A stretch of DNA of 64,000 nt, from assembly GCF_905220565.1 (NCBI RefSeq), contig NC_059416.1, forward strand, positions 4,030,001 to 4,094,000, read 5' to 3'. The notes beneath the pieces are model-generated. The model saw only the letters and a program-made list of their open reading frames with translations, was not told where the DNA came from and made no database searches. Positions 30,941 through 42,609 of the stretch are shown piece after piece. The stretch is from Melitaea cinxia (lineage: Eukaryota; Arthropoda; Insecta; Lepidoptera; Nymphalidae). The position numbers and the translations under genes are program-made. Within the stretch, counting starts at the first letter, position 1, and each line of letters starts with the position of its first letter.

Positions 30941-31390
30941 TTAACCGACTTCAAAAAAAGGAGGAGGTTACTCAATTCGACCGTATATATTTTGTTTTTT
31001 TTTTTAAAGTATGTTCGGGGATAACTACGTCGTTTATAAACCGATTTTGATCATTCTTTTTTTGTTGGAAAGGAGATATCCCTAGTTTGATATCATGATA
31101 AGGAAACCAGGATCTGATGATGGGAGCCCAGAGAAATCGAGGGAAACTCTTGAAAATCCGCATAACTTTTTACTGGGTGTACCGATTTTAATGATTTTTA
31201 ATTTAATCGAAAGCCGATGTTTATCATGTGGCCACATTTAAATTTCATCGAGATCTGATTACAACTTTTGGAGTAGTCTTTGATAATGCGTATTTACTTG
31301 ACTAGTTTTTCGTCTACCTACGTTGTACCTATTACTTTGTCGATATAATTGACGTCGGTTTTTCTTCGTTTGCCTGCAGACACAATTATG
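30941..31390 (+). repeat. Family D repeat, good copy
   Basis: From TAACCGACTTCAAAAAAAGG and CTCAATTCGACCGTATATAT through ATGATAAGGAAACCAGG, TAACTTTTTACTGGGTGTACC, CATCGAGATCTGATTAC to TTTGCCTGCAGACACAATTATG. Confidence 0.8.
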
Positions 31391-32095
31391 TTACCACGTT
31401 TTTACTTTAAAAATGTATATATTAGTAATATTATTTATTTAATATTTTATTGTATACTTTAAAAGGCGATCCGTTTCTACATAGTGAACCAGTTTATTGA
31501 GAGGCTGGTGTAAGCCTTCGCTCATCGTAAATACACTTAACACTTTAAAGACCGTAAGCGTTCATAAAAACCTAAAATCATAAATAAATAAAAACTATAT
31601 AACGGGAAGATCGAATTTCAAACAAAAAAAAATCGTATTCTGTTTTATCACTAAATAGCCCCTTAAGCAAATCAAGGGTAAACTGCGCCAGCGGGCTAGT
31701 CATAATATGTAGATTTTGTTTCCCCGACCCGACCCGACTTCGCACTTCGCAACCGTGACTCCGTAAAGGCCACTAGGGCAAAAAGCTACTGCAACTAACT
31801 GTGCTAAATATTCAAGATCCTTACAGGCTAGTCAAGATAATCAGTACATGTATATCAAATCAGACAAAACCAAACTACGGGAACAGTATAATTTGTCCTT
31901 AATTATAAATTCCATGAAAGCCGCGCGCCGCTTCAGTGATTACTATTTATCAAGTAGGTACGTAATTAATTTGAATTATCGTTAGTTAGTGACACATTCT
32001 ATTAAACCAGCTTATAATTCGAGAGCTCGACCAATTAAAACAAGACCAACATTGTTTATCTATACTTAGCAAGTTCTGTCTAAATGTATATTTTA
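31391..32095. other. AT-rich stretch with a SINE2 head scrap
   Basis: TAAACTGCGCCAGCGGGCTAGTC at about 31680 is a reversed SINE2 A-box remnant; nothing else recognised. Confidence 0.4.
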
Positions 32096-32355
32096 CTTTT
32101 TTTACACCACAAGATGGCAAGCAAGTTTAAGATCCGCCTTATGGTAAACAGTTACCATAAATTATTGACTTTTCTAATATCAGAAGCATTGCAAGCGCAT
32201 TGCCGACCCTACAATCGAACCTTCCCAGGAGCTCTGACAATTTTACTCACCACAGGAACTCAGCACAACATCAGAGTTCAGATCGGTGACATTTGATTGT
32301 AATATTCTGTAAAGGTAAGCTACTTTCCCAGTTAGGCTGCATTAAATTTTAAGCA
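32096..32355 (-). repeat. Family C repeat, diverged
   Basis: TGGCAAGCAAGTTTAAGATCC, AAGCATTGCAAGCGCATTGCC, CCCAGGAGCTCTGACAATTTTACTCACC, TTCTGTAAAGGTAAGC in reversed C order. Confidence 0.65.
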
Positions 32356-32420
32356 AATAATTTCGATTTAATAAATATTCAGAATAATTTAGTTAAAAGA
32401 AAAAATAAATACTATAGAAT

Positions 32421-32758
32421 CATCATTACAGCCTATACAGTCCACTGCTGGGCATAGGCCTCCACAAGTTTACGCCAAAAATAACGTGAACTCATGCATT
32501 TTGCCCATAGTCACCACGCTGGGCAGGCGGGTTGGAGACCGCAGGGCTGGCTTTGTCGCACCGAAGACGCTGCTGCCCGTCTTCGGCCTGTGTATTTTAA
32601 AGCCAGCAGTTGGATGGTTATCCCGCCACCGGTCGGCTTTTTAAGTTCCAAGGGGTAGTGGAATTGTGTTATCCTTTAGTCGCCTCTTACGACACCCACA
32701 GGAAGAGAGGGGTGGCTATATTCTTTAGTACCGTAACCACACAGTACAAATACTAAAC
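32421..32758 (-). mobile_element. Family B repeat with 17-bp target-site duplication
   Basis: Full-length reverse copy: ACAGCCTATACAGTCCACTGC to TTTAGTACCGTAACCACACAGT. AATAAATACTATAGAAT occurs exactly at 32404-32420 and 32759-32775. The duplication length and variable tail fit target-primed insertion. Confidence 0.8.
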
Positions 32759-32952
32759 AATAAATACTATAGAATAGACACTTTAAATGTAATAGGTAGA
32801 TACTATGGCTATGTGGGAAGCATATTCCTTTATTATAAATATCAGGAAGGAAGCATATTCCTATATTATTTTTATCAGTGTTACCTACAAATAAAGGCAG
32901 AAATATAGATAGGAATTTCAGATAGACAAACGATAATATCTTCTATCACACA

Positions 32953-33555
32953 TAATTGTGTTTGCTCGCAAACGAAAAAAAAACCGCCTTTAATTACATC
33001 GACGCGTAATACAACGTAGATCGACGAAAAAATAGTCAAGTAACTACGCGTTATCAAAGATTACTCAAAAAATAATTATCAGATCTCGATGAAATTTAAA
33101 TGTGACAACACGATAAACATCGGCTTTCGATTAAATTAAAAATTATCAAAATCGGTACACCCAGTAAAAAGTTATTGCGGATTTTCGAGAGTTTCCCTCG
33201 ATTTCTCTGGGATCCCATCATCAGATCCTGGTTTCCTTATCATGGTACCAAACTAGGGATATCTCCTTTCCAAAAAAAAGAAATATTAAAATCGGTACAT
33301 CCAGTAGAAAGTTATGCGGTATAATACAACGTAGGTCGACGAAAAAAGCGTCAAGTAAAAACGCATTATTAGATATAACTCGAAAACTAATTGTTAGATC
33401 TCAAATAAATTTAAATGAGACCAATTGGCACACACCACCTGTCGATTAAAAAAAAATTGTCGAAATCGGTCCACCCGGTCAAAAGTTCTGATGTAACATA
33501 CATAAAAAAAAAATACAGTCGAATTGAGAACCTCCTCCTTTTTTGGAACTCGGTT
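32953..33555 (-). repeat. Family D repeat, long copy
   Basis: Reverse orientation from AATTGTGTTTGCTCGCAAACG to GTCGAATTGAGAACCTCCTCC and TTTTTTGGAACTCGGTTA. The middle phrase GTCGACGAAAAAAGCG..CAAGTAAAAACGCATTATTAGATATAACTCG repeats an earlier block, so it may contain an internal duplication. Confidence 0.75.
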
Positions 33556-34047
33556 AAAAATAAGAAATATTTATCAAAAGAGGACCGATAAAATTGATAA
33601 ATTCGCTATAAAGAATTGAACACAATCACACGAGTAAGGGAAACGGTTAATAACGCAGATTTATATTTATTTTTCCTATCGTGAACAATCTCAAACTAAA
33701 GTTATAATTTTATTATTAAGGTACATACTATAGTAGATATAAGCTCTTAGTAATGTCCAGGCATCATTATTAAGCCGTTGTTCATAGAAAATGTCAATAT
33801 ACTAACTATACGAGTACTCTGCTATCTTTAAACTCATATTTATTTCGCCAATACTTTATCTAAATCAATACCGAAAAAGGAAATAACTTGGTTCTAACTT
33901 TAAAAGCCAGTAAAAAATTAAGACTTTTAAAAAAGCCTTTTAAGGTAAGAATTTAAGAAAAACTTTAATACAGTTGATTCAGTGGTAAAATAAACTTGGA
34001 TTTTATTTTAAATTCACCGTTTTAAATTCTTGTTTTATTTAACGATC
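33556..34047. other. AT-rich stretch, nothing recognised
   Basis: No gene or repeat boundary recognised. Confidence 0.4.
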
Positions 34048-34048
34048 C

Positions 34049-34078
34049 TACTGATACTGATACTGATACTGATACTGT
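34049..34078 (+). repeat. (TGATAC)n microsatellite
   Basis: About four to five TGATAC units immediately upstream of a family A SINE head. Confidence 0.85.
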
Positions 34079-34425
34079 AACGCCGCGTTGGCGCAACGGC
34101 CACAGCCATAGGTTGTACCTGTTGCGCTGGTGGTTGCGGGTTCGATCCCCGCACATGACAAACATTTGTCTTGGCCATACAGGTGTTTTCTGTGGTCTAG
34201 GTGTTTGTGCAGTCCTTGTGGGTCTTCCCACCGTGCCTCGAATAGCGCGTTAAGCCGTCGGTCCCGGTTGTTATCGTGTACACCTGATAACGATCGTTAC
34301 TCATAGTAGGGAATATATCCGCCAACCCGCATTGGAGCAGCGTGGTGGATTAAGCTCTGATCCTTCTCCTACACGGAGAAAGAGGCCTATGCCCAGTAGT
34401 GGGATATTACAGGCTGAAGCGATAA
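34079..34425 (+). mobile_element. Family A SINE, full length, forward
   Basis: A box GTTGGCGCAACGGCCACAGCC, B box GGTTGCGGGTTCGATCCCC and tail GTAGTGGGATATTACAGGCTGAAGC. The right flank GATAACGATAC resembles the left hexamer repeat only loosely, so no firm target-site duplication. Confidence 0.85.
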
Positions 34426-34994
34426 CGATACTAAATTGGGGCGATGTGGGAGATTTACAAAAAAGGTTAGTAATAAAGCTATCTGAAGTATGAGTATCCA
34501 ACAGGGAAAAGTAAATGATACATATCTCTTTTTTCACTTTACAATTCAATTTTATCTGTCAAATGAGTTATAATATTTTGTAAATCCAAAAACTTATTAT
34601 TTAAGATGAAACAAGTTTAATAAAACTATTTTATCTGTTGCTAAAAAACCTAACATCACTTAAACACACAGTAAAACATAATATAACACAAAAAAAAATG
34701 TTTAATTATATGTATAAAAGTGAAAATAGATCAGCTAAAGACTTACCCGAGACAAAATAAACACCGTACGAAAATTGCTGCAAAGGAAACTACAGTTTAA
34801 AGAAAGTACTTAGATTTAAACGTTGGCAGGATTGAAACGAACTGAGTAAATGTTTATCCGAGCCAAGAGTTTACTTTGATCATAAGGTGTATAAATATCC
34901 CAGTTTGGCATCACCGTTTGACATTATGAAAACAAATTGAATATGAATTATGAAATTTTTTGAAAATGAAATTTAAAAAGTAAATAATTCATTA
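34426..34994. other. AT-rich stretch, nothing recognised
   Basis: No gene or repeat boundary recognised. Confidence 0.4.
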
Positions 34995-35280
34995 TTCTTT
35001 TTGCTAGCAAACGAAAATAACCGACTTTAATTAGATCGACAAGTAATACAATATAGGTAAACGAAAAAAATCAACAAACGCACTAGTCGCCACAAAGATT
35101 TTCGAAGGTTCCCCTCGATTATCTTGGGACACCATCATCAGATCCTGGTTTTCTTATCATGGTATCACCTTGGGATATCTCCTTTAAACAAAAAAAACAT
35201 CAATATCACATAAAAAAATACATACACGATCGAATTTAGTAACCTAACCTAACCTCCTCCTTTTTTGAAGTCGGTTAAAA
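34995..35280 (-). repeat. Family D repeat, internally deleted
   Basis: CTTTTTGCTAGCAAACG, CGACAAGTAATACAATATAGG, AACGCACTAGTCGCCAC, CATCATCAGATCCTGG, and CCTCCTCCTTTTTTGAAGTCGG at the right. Confidence 0.75.
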
Positions 35281-36828
35281 ATAGAAATGTTCTCATTATA
35301 ATCTAATTATAATAAAAGATGTTTATATAATATGCTCTTACATCCCATCGTAGCAGTATAACAGGTTAAGCTGTAAGCCTTTGTTCTACTTGGTAGCATT
35401 AACAGAATTTTAGAAGATGATAAAATACTAACTACTTTCGTTGAGGATTTCCGACAAAAATTTGATTCCTTAACCCGAAAGTCTGCTGTTGCAATTGGTC
35501 ATTATGATAACAACTACTGACCGTCTATTATGAGTTTATCCTGTATGCGTCAGATTGATCGTGAAACTGTCTTTTTTATTACATATGCAGACGTAAAATA
35601 ACGTTAGTTTTGACAAAAAAAGAATCCGTGAACATGTTATGTAGCAGAATAGTAAATTAGGATCCAATGCTTCTTTTATATGAGTCAAGGGCCTTAACTC
35701 CGTAACAAAATATTTTAAGGCTGTTTCAGTTCACTTCGGCTCAGATATAAATAAAAAAGCCCATTATTTTTTGCAACGAGTACAATTTAATGGGTCGATT
35801 ATAATAACTGCAAAACTTATGTTCTTATGTTCTAACAACTCACTAACAACTGATCAGTATGAAAAATTCGCAATAGATACCTACTGTGTCCATTAAGGAA
35901 ATGGGATTTTCAAAATAAGGTTTTCTTTCACGGGGCTCGTCTCGAAACGTTCAAAGAAATATAATTTTCCGTTTAAATATTTCCAAAACAAACAAGGGAT
36001 ATATTTTGTAGATCGACGTTTAAAGAGATTGCTTGAGAATTACCTCGTTCTAAAGATTTATATAACAGCCGTTTCGCGCTGAGTAAGATAGCTATTCTTA
36101 TAATCGGATATTTTGAACGATTTTTTATTATATTTTATTAGATTATATATTAAAAATTGTAATATCATTCGTGTTCATTTTTATCGATTCATTCATACTT
36201 TATTATACTTTATCCTAGGTTTTATCTAAATTCCGTAAATTGTAGTGTTAAATATCAATTAACGAAATATTTATAGTCTAATTTCTTATATTAAAATACA
36301 AGTGAAACATTATATTGCGAGACAGGCGATCTTCGTGTCCAATATCCAAAGGATGTCTAATATATATATATATCGCTCGTCTAACGATGAGAGTTGAGAC
36401 CCCCTTTGCACATATCTAATATTACTGTTTCAGACTTATTTTAATGATATACAATAAAGAGTATTGTTGTTGAAGTTCACTCCTAAAGAAACAGTATAAG
36501 GCGCGCGATATGGAATAATATGGGGAGCGAGAAATTGTGTGAAACAACAAAACAGTGCTTACGCTGAGAGTAACGCGTAACAGACCTTTTAAATGTATAT
36601 GTGACATATAGGATTAATATATTTTTATAAAAAACACACAGGGCGCATATACCATTAATATCTGACGCGCTCGAGTTTCAATTTTCTTGTGACTGAATAC
36701 TCCACTGAAAAGGCATACATTATTGAATCTTTTTTTCTTTTGAGCATTAATCTTCACAATCCAATAGGTCGCTACGACGCTCAAGTAAATCTATAAGTAG
36801 CTTAATATCCTCCACTACCATAATAAAT
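35281..36828. other. AT-rich stretch, nothing recognised
   Basis: About 1.5 kb without a frame above 61 codons, Pol III box pair or terminal repeats; a short TA run at 36362-36373. Confidence 0.5.
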
Positions 36829-37044
36829 ATGTCTGAGACAGTCTTAATGCGGACGAAAAAGGAAGTATGGTACGGCATTCTGAGGCTGGCAGCACTGTCG
36901 GGCAATTTGGTCCAAATAGCGAGACAACAACCACGCACGATTGAAAAGAATTTTGCGAAAATTATTAAAACGAAGATTACCATTTACGACGTAGTTTCTT
37001 TGCTCGATTATTCCACTATTCGTCAAACCAGGCAGGCGCAGTGA
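36829..37044 (+). CDS. Hypothetical 71-codon open frame
   Basis: ATG frame with a less AT-biased composition than its surroundings (MRTKKEVWYGILRLAALSGN). I recognise no domain. It could be a fragment of an unknown repeat-encoded protein or an exon; nothing visible decides. Confidence 0.2.
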   Translation: MSETVLMRTKKEVWYGILRLAALSGNLVQIARQQPRTIEKNFAKIIKTKITIYDVVSLLDYSTIRQTRQAQ

Positions 37045-37195
37045 GGCGCATTATTCGAAGACTTTTATCTTCAAGCATTGCGGAATCTTCGAAATGACCG
37101 CTCGGCGTAATATAACATTTTTATTTTTATTATTATTATAATTGTAATAATACATAATTTTTTCTCGTGTTTCCAGTAGTTGTGTATTTTATGAC

Positions 37196-37270
37196 TTACC
37201 CCGTTAGCGCAGTGTGTAGTAGCCCTGCTTTCTGCTCCGGGGGTGGTGAGTTCGATTCCCACCACGAACA
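37196..37270 (+). repeat. SINE2 head, tRNA-like
   Basis: CCCCGTTAGCGCAGTGTGTAGTAG (A box), CCTGCTTTCTGCTCCGGGG, and GTGAGTTCGATTCCCACC (B box). The SINE body is missing. Confidence 0.6.
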
Positions 37271-37918
37271 GAACGAGCCTAATTACGATTATATTTAATG
37301 TACGCTTTGACTACCAAACAGAAAACAAATTTTGAAACACAATCATATTTTAGCACAGAATTTTAATCGGCGATTTTTTGTTAATTCCACTCTTTATACC
37401 TTGAGCGTTGAAAATGTTGTCCTTAATTTTCGTTGTAATAGATGTACTAATTATTGTTATTACTTTGTGAAAATGAAACCTATTCACGGCCAAATATGAA
37501 TGTTATAAACTAAATCAAGTCAATATATATTAGTAATTTTGTTCTGAAAGCTTAATAATAAATTTAATTTGTAACAAGATTATTATTGATTTGAAACATG
37601 CTTAATCCGAAGAGGAAAGAAAGTACATATGTATATTTCAAATCAATGAATAAGCATATGCTGATGACTTTGTACATTAATAAGAGTTAAATTTATTTTT
37701 ATTTATTATACTAATGTATTCATTCTTAAAACAAGCGAAAGCTTAATGATGCTTAAGCTATGCTTGGAACTGTAACAAACACTTAAAACACCGGAACTTC
37801 CCACTCAGTCACTCGATGTTTTCCATTAAATACTTACTCGATTTTCTTAGAAAATATTATTTGCTTCAACACCCATTAACATCGACAAGTAACATAATGA
37901 GAAATCAAATGTGTATTA
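37271..37918. other. AT-rich stretch, nothing recognised
   Basis: No gene or repeat boundary recognised. Confidence 0.4.
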
Positions 37919-38080
37919 CTAGCTGTGTCCCGCGATTTCACCCGAGGCAATTTGAGAAAAAGAAGTTAGTACCTGACCAAAATATAATAAAGCCTTCCTC
38001 GGGAAATGGACTATCCGACATAAAAAAAAAACGAATTCAAACTAATAGTTCTATCTGAGATTAGAGCGTTCACACAAAAT
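37919..38080 (-). mobile_element. Helitron 3' part, truncated by a SINE
   Basis: A|CTAGCTGTGTCCCGCGATTTCACCC at left is the reversed CTRR end; GGGAAATGGACTATCCGAC and CTGAGATTAGAGCGTTCAC follow. The other end is cut by the SINE fragment at 38092. Confidence 0.6.
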
Positions 38081-38091
38081 ACATTTATTTC

Positions 38092-38182
38092 TTCAGCATC
38101 TGGGCATAGGCCTCTTTCTCCACGTAGGAAAAGGGTTGGAGCTTAATCCGCCACGCTGCTCCACTGCGGGTTTGCGGATATA
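38092..38182 (-). repeat. Family A SINE tail fragment
   Basis: TTCAGCATCTGGGCATAGGCCTC, CACGTAGGAAAAGG, CCGCCACGCTGCTCC, GCGGGTTTGCGGATAT. Confidence 0.7.
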
Positions 38183-38244
38183 ATGCATAAATAACATTAA
38201 ATATACACAAGAAATATGTTGTAAAGACAAATCATATCATCAGA

Positions 38245-38665
38245 CTGGATGTGTCGGTAGTGAACGCGGCGTTGGGATGCGACGAGCGCGTGTACCTAGC
38301 ACGCTTTGCTCTAGCAGACATCACAGACATGTCTTGCACGCTCGTGCGGCGATCAGTTGGACAGCACGGAATCAAGCCTTATATCGTCAAAGATTGTCGT
38401 CACACACTTGAGGAGCCTCTGCTGCATGTGTTTAATGTCTGCCTGGCTAATGCTACCTTTCCTGATAGGTGAAAACTCACCCGAGTGGCACCAGTGCCAA
38501 AGGAAAAGGTTGGACTGGAGCCGCGTGACTACAGACTGTTGAATATCCCATGTGTAATGACCAAGGTGTTCGTGTCGATTATCCACCATGCGTTGTATGC
38601 GCAGGCCAGGGTCCGGTTGTCTGACGCCTAGTACAGATTTTGTTCCTGGACGGAAGATTACTATA
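38245..38665 (+). pseudogene. Non-LTR reverse-transcriptase pseudogene (N-terminal fingers)
   Basis: A continuous frame reads GQHGIKPYIVKDC, LEEPLLHVFNVCLANATFPDR, a TGA stop where W is expected, KLTRVAPVPKEK, DYRLLNIPCVMTKVFVSII and RLSDA followed by TAG where Q is expected. The order 'FN-CL--A-FPD-WK--R--PVPK...DYR---IPCV--K-FE-I' is the first reverse-transcriptase blocks of non-LTR elements. Motifs A to C are absent. Two in-frame stops at otherwise conserved codons show it is dead. The clade cannot be set from this part. Confidence 0.75.
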
Positions 38666-39456
38666 AAATGACAAAGTGACAAACCGACAAGTAACAAACG
38701 GGAAGCTTTACCACCTTTTCAGCTTTGTATGCCTTATACAGGGCCTTGGTGAAGAGTCATTTGAAATTTAATTCAGTTATATTGTTTGCGAGTGAGATCA
38801 CGTATAAACTTATGATGGAACAGGTCCTCTTGCTAAATACCTGATAAAGGTATTGCGCGGTGAGTTAAACGGCATGCCAAAGATCTATTCAGTTGCAACT
38901 AAAGAAATTTCACAGACTTCATAAAATAATATTAAATTATTAACCTTCTTATTTATAAAAAAGGTTATATGGAGTAGGTGCCTACACGTTTTAATTTTAT
39001 GTTTCAAGGTTATACCTACTGGAGAGGTGAATGTGAAGGGAAGTCCCTCTATTTTCTATATAATTAATCCGACCCTGTAAACAATTTAATCAAATACAAA
39101 TTAAACGAGTAACTTTGATTAATATCGATCGAAGTTTTAGTGATTAGTCATAAAGAACCCTTTAGACTTTAAACGACAAATTGAAAGCGATTTAGATTAA
39201 TTTAATTTCTATACATTAAAAACTACAGCCTTGTCGAAGAAATTAAATCCTGTGTCATGCTTTCTGGTTCCGTGCTCATCAAAGACTTACGTTGTAATAT
39301 ATATTTTTTTTTTGTTATAGTAATGGTTCTTTTTAGTTTTGAATCTTCTTTTTCATCTTGATTTACAAATAAGGTCGAGTTTTTTATCGTTTATCAAATG
39401 TTTTAGATATTTCAAGGAATTGACTAATAAGTGAGACGTTTAATAAGCATAAGTAA
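38666..39456. other. AT-rich stretch, nothing recognised
   Basis: No gene or repeat boundary recognised. Confidence 0.4.
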
Positions 39457-39468
39457 GATAGAAGAGTA

Positions 39469-39811
39469 CGCTTCCGTCTGTAATATCCCACTACTGGGCA
39501 TAGGCCTCTTTCTCCATGTAGGAAAAGGATCAGAGCTTAATCCAGCACGCTAATCCAATGCGGGTTGGCGGATATATTCCCCTACTATGAGTAACGATCG
39601 CTATCAGGTGTAAATTATAACAACCGGGACCGACGGCTTAACGTGCTCTTCGAGGCACGGTGGGGAGACCCACAAGACTGCACAAACACCCAGACCACGG
39701 CAAACACCTGTATGGCCAAAACAAATGTTTTTCATGTGCGGGGATCGAACCCGCAACCGCCAGCGCAACAGGTCCATGGCTGTAACCGTTGCGCTAACGC
39801 GGCGTCACGAC
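39469..39811 (-). mobile_element. Family A SINE, full length, 12-bp target-site duplication
   Basis: Tail TTCCGTCTGTAATATCCCACTACTGG at left; B box CGGGGATCGAACCCGC and A box TTGCGCTAACGCGG at right. GATAGAAGAGTA occurs at 39457-39468 and 39812-39823 exactly. Confidence 0.85.
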
Positions 39812-40017
39812 GATAGAAGAGTAAAACATTAATATTTTACATAGCCCTAAAAAAAGTTGGTGAATGAAATATTAATACTTACTGCCGCATATAACTAAAA
39901 AGCCGTATACGGATACGAATTTTATTTTCTCGTTGAGTGTGTTTCATTGTAAATTATAGCCGGGCTTATATATATACTTTATTGTACTGAAAAAAAATTC
40001 GGGTCCGATCCAATCCG

Positions 40018-40090
40018 AGTGGGAATCGAATCCGCAAACCGTCGTCGGTGTCTTAAGCGACTATACACACCACTTCACCAGGGTGGTTGT
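40018..40090 (-). repeat. tRNA-like SINE head (third type)
   Basis: Reverse strand CACCCTGGTGAAGTGGTGTG (A box) and TGCGGATTCGATTCCCACTCGG (B box and T stem). It differs from the heads of families A and SINE2. Confidence 0.5.
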
Positions 40091-40139
40091 TGGACCTTAT
40101 GGTAAGGGGTTAGTAAAATACAAGACTTGTAAAATTGGG

Positions 40140-40370
40140 CTAGCCCTTTGGCGCAGTTTATAAATAAAATAAATAAATATCATATAACATACACACACGG
40201 TCGTCTGTATAACAGCCGGCTGATTTAACTTTTTTTTTTGATAAACATACATAGGAATAAAAAATATATAAATATATAAATACAAATATTATATTACACC
40301 CAGACTCAGGCGGGAATCGAACCTGAAGAACAGAAAGCAAGGCCACTACTAACTGCGCCAACCAGTTTGT
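40140..40370 (-). mobile_element. SINE2 copy, left half of a head-to-head pair
   Basis: Left tail TAACATACACACACGGTCGTCTG, middle TTGATAAACATACATAGG, head ACACCCAGACTCAGGCGGGAATCGAACC and AACTGCGCCAACCAG. Confidence 0.65.
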
Positions 40371-40592
40371 AGTAACCCTGCTTTCTGCTTCGCGCTTCTG
40401 CTTTCTGCTTCTGGCAGTTGCGCTTTCTATTCCTGTCTGTCTGGGTGTAATATTTGTATTTATATATGTATTATTTCTATGTTTATTTATCAAAAACATA
40501 TGTAGCTATACCAGTCGGCTGTTATCTATAACACAAGCATTAATTTACTTACCATAGGAACAGACGACTGAGTGTGTATGTTATAAGATATT
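40371..40592 (+). mobile_element. SINE2 copy, right half of a head-to-head pair
   Basis: GTAGTAACCCTGCTTTCTGC, TCTGTCTGGGTGTAATATTTG, TATGTTTATTTATCAAAAACATATG, and tail ACCATAGGAACAGACGACTGAGTGTG. It mirrors 40140-40370 with expansion of a CTGCTTTCTGCTTC block at the centre. Confidence 0.65.
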
Positions 40593-40605
40593 TATTTATA
40601 TATTA

Positions 40606-40812
40606 CTAGCTGACCCAGCAAACTTTGTTTTGCCATATAATATATTATTAACCCCCTTAATCCGCCGCTCTGTAACTTAAGGGTATGAAAAATAAATATT
40701 GGCCGATTCTCAGACCTACCCGATATGCACACAAAACTTCGTAAAAATCTGTCCAGCCGTTTCGGAGTTGTATGGTAACTAACATTATGACACCACAATT
40801 TTATATATAAGA
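40606..40812 (-). mobile_element. Complete non-autonomous Helitron (207 bp)
   Basis: Reverse strand starts TCTTATATATAAAATTGTGGTG and ends AAAGTTTGCTGGGTCAGCTAG, between A (40605) and T (40813). A close relative of 9657-9856. Confidence 0.75.
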
Positions 40813-41321
40813 TTTATTTATTTAGTAAATTAAAATAGGAAAATGTACTAAAATAAATATGTAAGATAGTTATCTCAATCCTCAATTATATAAAATACAT
40901 ATTTGCATATTTATGACATAAACAAAGCAAGGAATATTAGCAATATTTTTCCAGTATACAAAGAGTATTGCGATAAACAAACAATTAATTGCTAAAGACG
41001 GAGCGGGTTAACGAGACACTCGGCTTGCCAGTAATTACTCGGAATCTACATTAGAATAGACTTGAGTAAATTTCAGATCGCTTGAGATAATTGTCGAGCA
41101 AGTCCTTTGTAACGTATGCTAATATTAAATTAAAACGTTTGTTACTACACGAATACACGAAAATCTTCGCACGCGCCGAACCGGTTTTAAAAATGTATTT
41201 GTGTTTTCAGACTTTCCAGTGAACTTTTTACTAAGGAAAGCTTCATGCGAAATTATCACTCTTCTAATATATCATTTTTTTTTTTTGGAAATTACTCCTC
41301 AACAAACAATATACCTAACCA
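40813..41321. other. AT-rich stretch, nothing recognised
   Basis: No gene or repeat boundary recognised. Confidence 0.4.
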
Positions 41322-41549
41322 TGCAGATGTTTGCCGTGGTCTGGGTGTTTGTGCAGTCCTTATGGGTCCTCCCTACCATATCACGGTGATCGCGTTAAGC
41401 CGTCGGTCCCGGTTGATATAATGTACAGCTGATAGATAATACATCCGCCAACCCGCATTGGAGCAGCGTGGTGGATTAAGCTCTGATCCTTCTCCTACAT
41501 GGGGAAAGAGGCATATACTCAGCACTGGGATATTACAGGCTGAAGCACA
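41322..41549 (+). mobile_element. Family A SINE, 5'-truncated (no tRNA head)
   Basis: CATGCAGATGTTTGCCGTGGTCTGG to CACTGGGATATTACAGGCTGAAGC. Truncation at the 5' side is what incomplete reverse transcription gives. Confidence 0.75.
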
Positions 41550-42264
41550 AGCACGCTATCAATTTACGAGATTTCTACAATTACAAAGCAACATTTAATT
41601 TAAAAATTCAATTTATCCATATCCAAGAATGAATAAACCAGGTTACTATTAATAAAATACTCCACGGTAATATTAACTCTTTGCTAAACATATATGACAT
41701 ATTTAATAACACTGGATATTACTTTTAAAGTACAATATTAAAAAAACGTTGTTATCATAGAGCAGCCTTTTGAAAATGTGTTTTAAGCGTGCTTTTATTA
41801 TTTTGTGCCTTTTTACAATATTTTTTTTCGTAACTTGAACTTCCTTATCAGTTTGTTTATATTTCGAAAACATTAAATTAAAATATTTAATTTAATTTTT
41901 TCGAAAATAAAATACATAAAGAACCTTTTTGCGAAAATAAATTTAATGGTCTAAAACTGATGATGAGATCAGATTGTGACATAGTTTGACATTTAAACTC
42001 CACGAATAGTAATTAAAGCGTTTTTGCAATTATTTCCATGTATCAATACTTATAATAAAAATGTAACGGGGTCGCTGTCTGTACATTCAAGCTGTATGCG
42101 AAAAAATATTATTGGGACCTTTATCAAATAGCACCCAAAACAATGATTGTCAGAATTTTTGTCTGTTTGTCTGTGTCTGTTTTTACTAATATATTATGGC
42201 AAACTTAACTTAATATTTAATGTTTGTTTCATGTCAATCGGTTCATAAATAAAAAAGTTATAAA
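41550..42264. other. AT-rich stretch, nothing recognised
   Basis: No gene; a TGTCTGTTTGTCTGTGTCTG low-complexity piece near 42165. Confidence 0.4.
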
Positions 42265-42293
42265 CATTTTTGAATATCATATCAAAAATTGAC

Positions 42294-42365
42294 CGCTCCA
42301 GCGGGGTTCGAACCCGCGCCTCCGACATACCGTGTCGGCGCTCTAGCCAATTAAGCTATGGAACG
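42294..42365 (-). tRNA. tRNA-like cloverleaf, anticodon GGT (Thr-type), tandem copy 1
   Basis: 72 nt: acceptor CGTTCCA/TGGAGCG (one T-G wobble), D arm GCTTAATTGGCTAGAGC, anticodon stem CCGAC/GTCGG with loop ACGGTAT, variable AGGC, perfect T stem GCGGG/CCCGC with loop TTCGAAC. All stems pair, but C33 replaces U33 and the block sits in a repeat. A working tRNA-Thr is possible but unlikely. Confidence 0.5.
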
Positions 42366-42609
42366 ATGCACCCGCTCGAGCGAAATTTTCGATATGATAA
42401 TTTTTAATTTCGGTTTAAGTGAACCGTGGCGCCGTCTATAGTGAGCTCTTTACAGAAACCCGTAACTATTCAAAGTTTCATATTACAATGAAAATCTTTG
42501 ACAGGAGACGACACCGTGCTATTTTTAATATCTAAGATTTTTTTTTTTTTTTTTGTGTTACCCACATTAGGAATTCTAAACATTTTTGAATATCATATCA
42601 AAAATTGAC

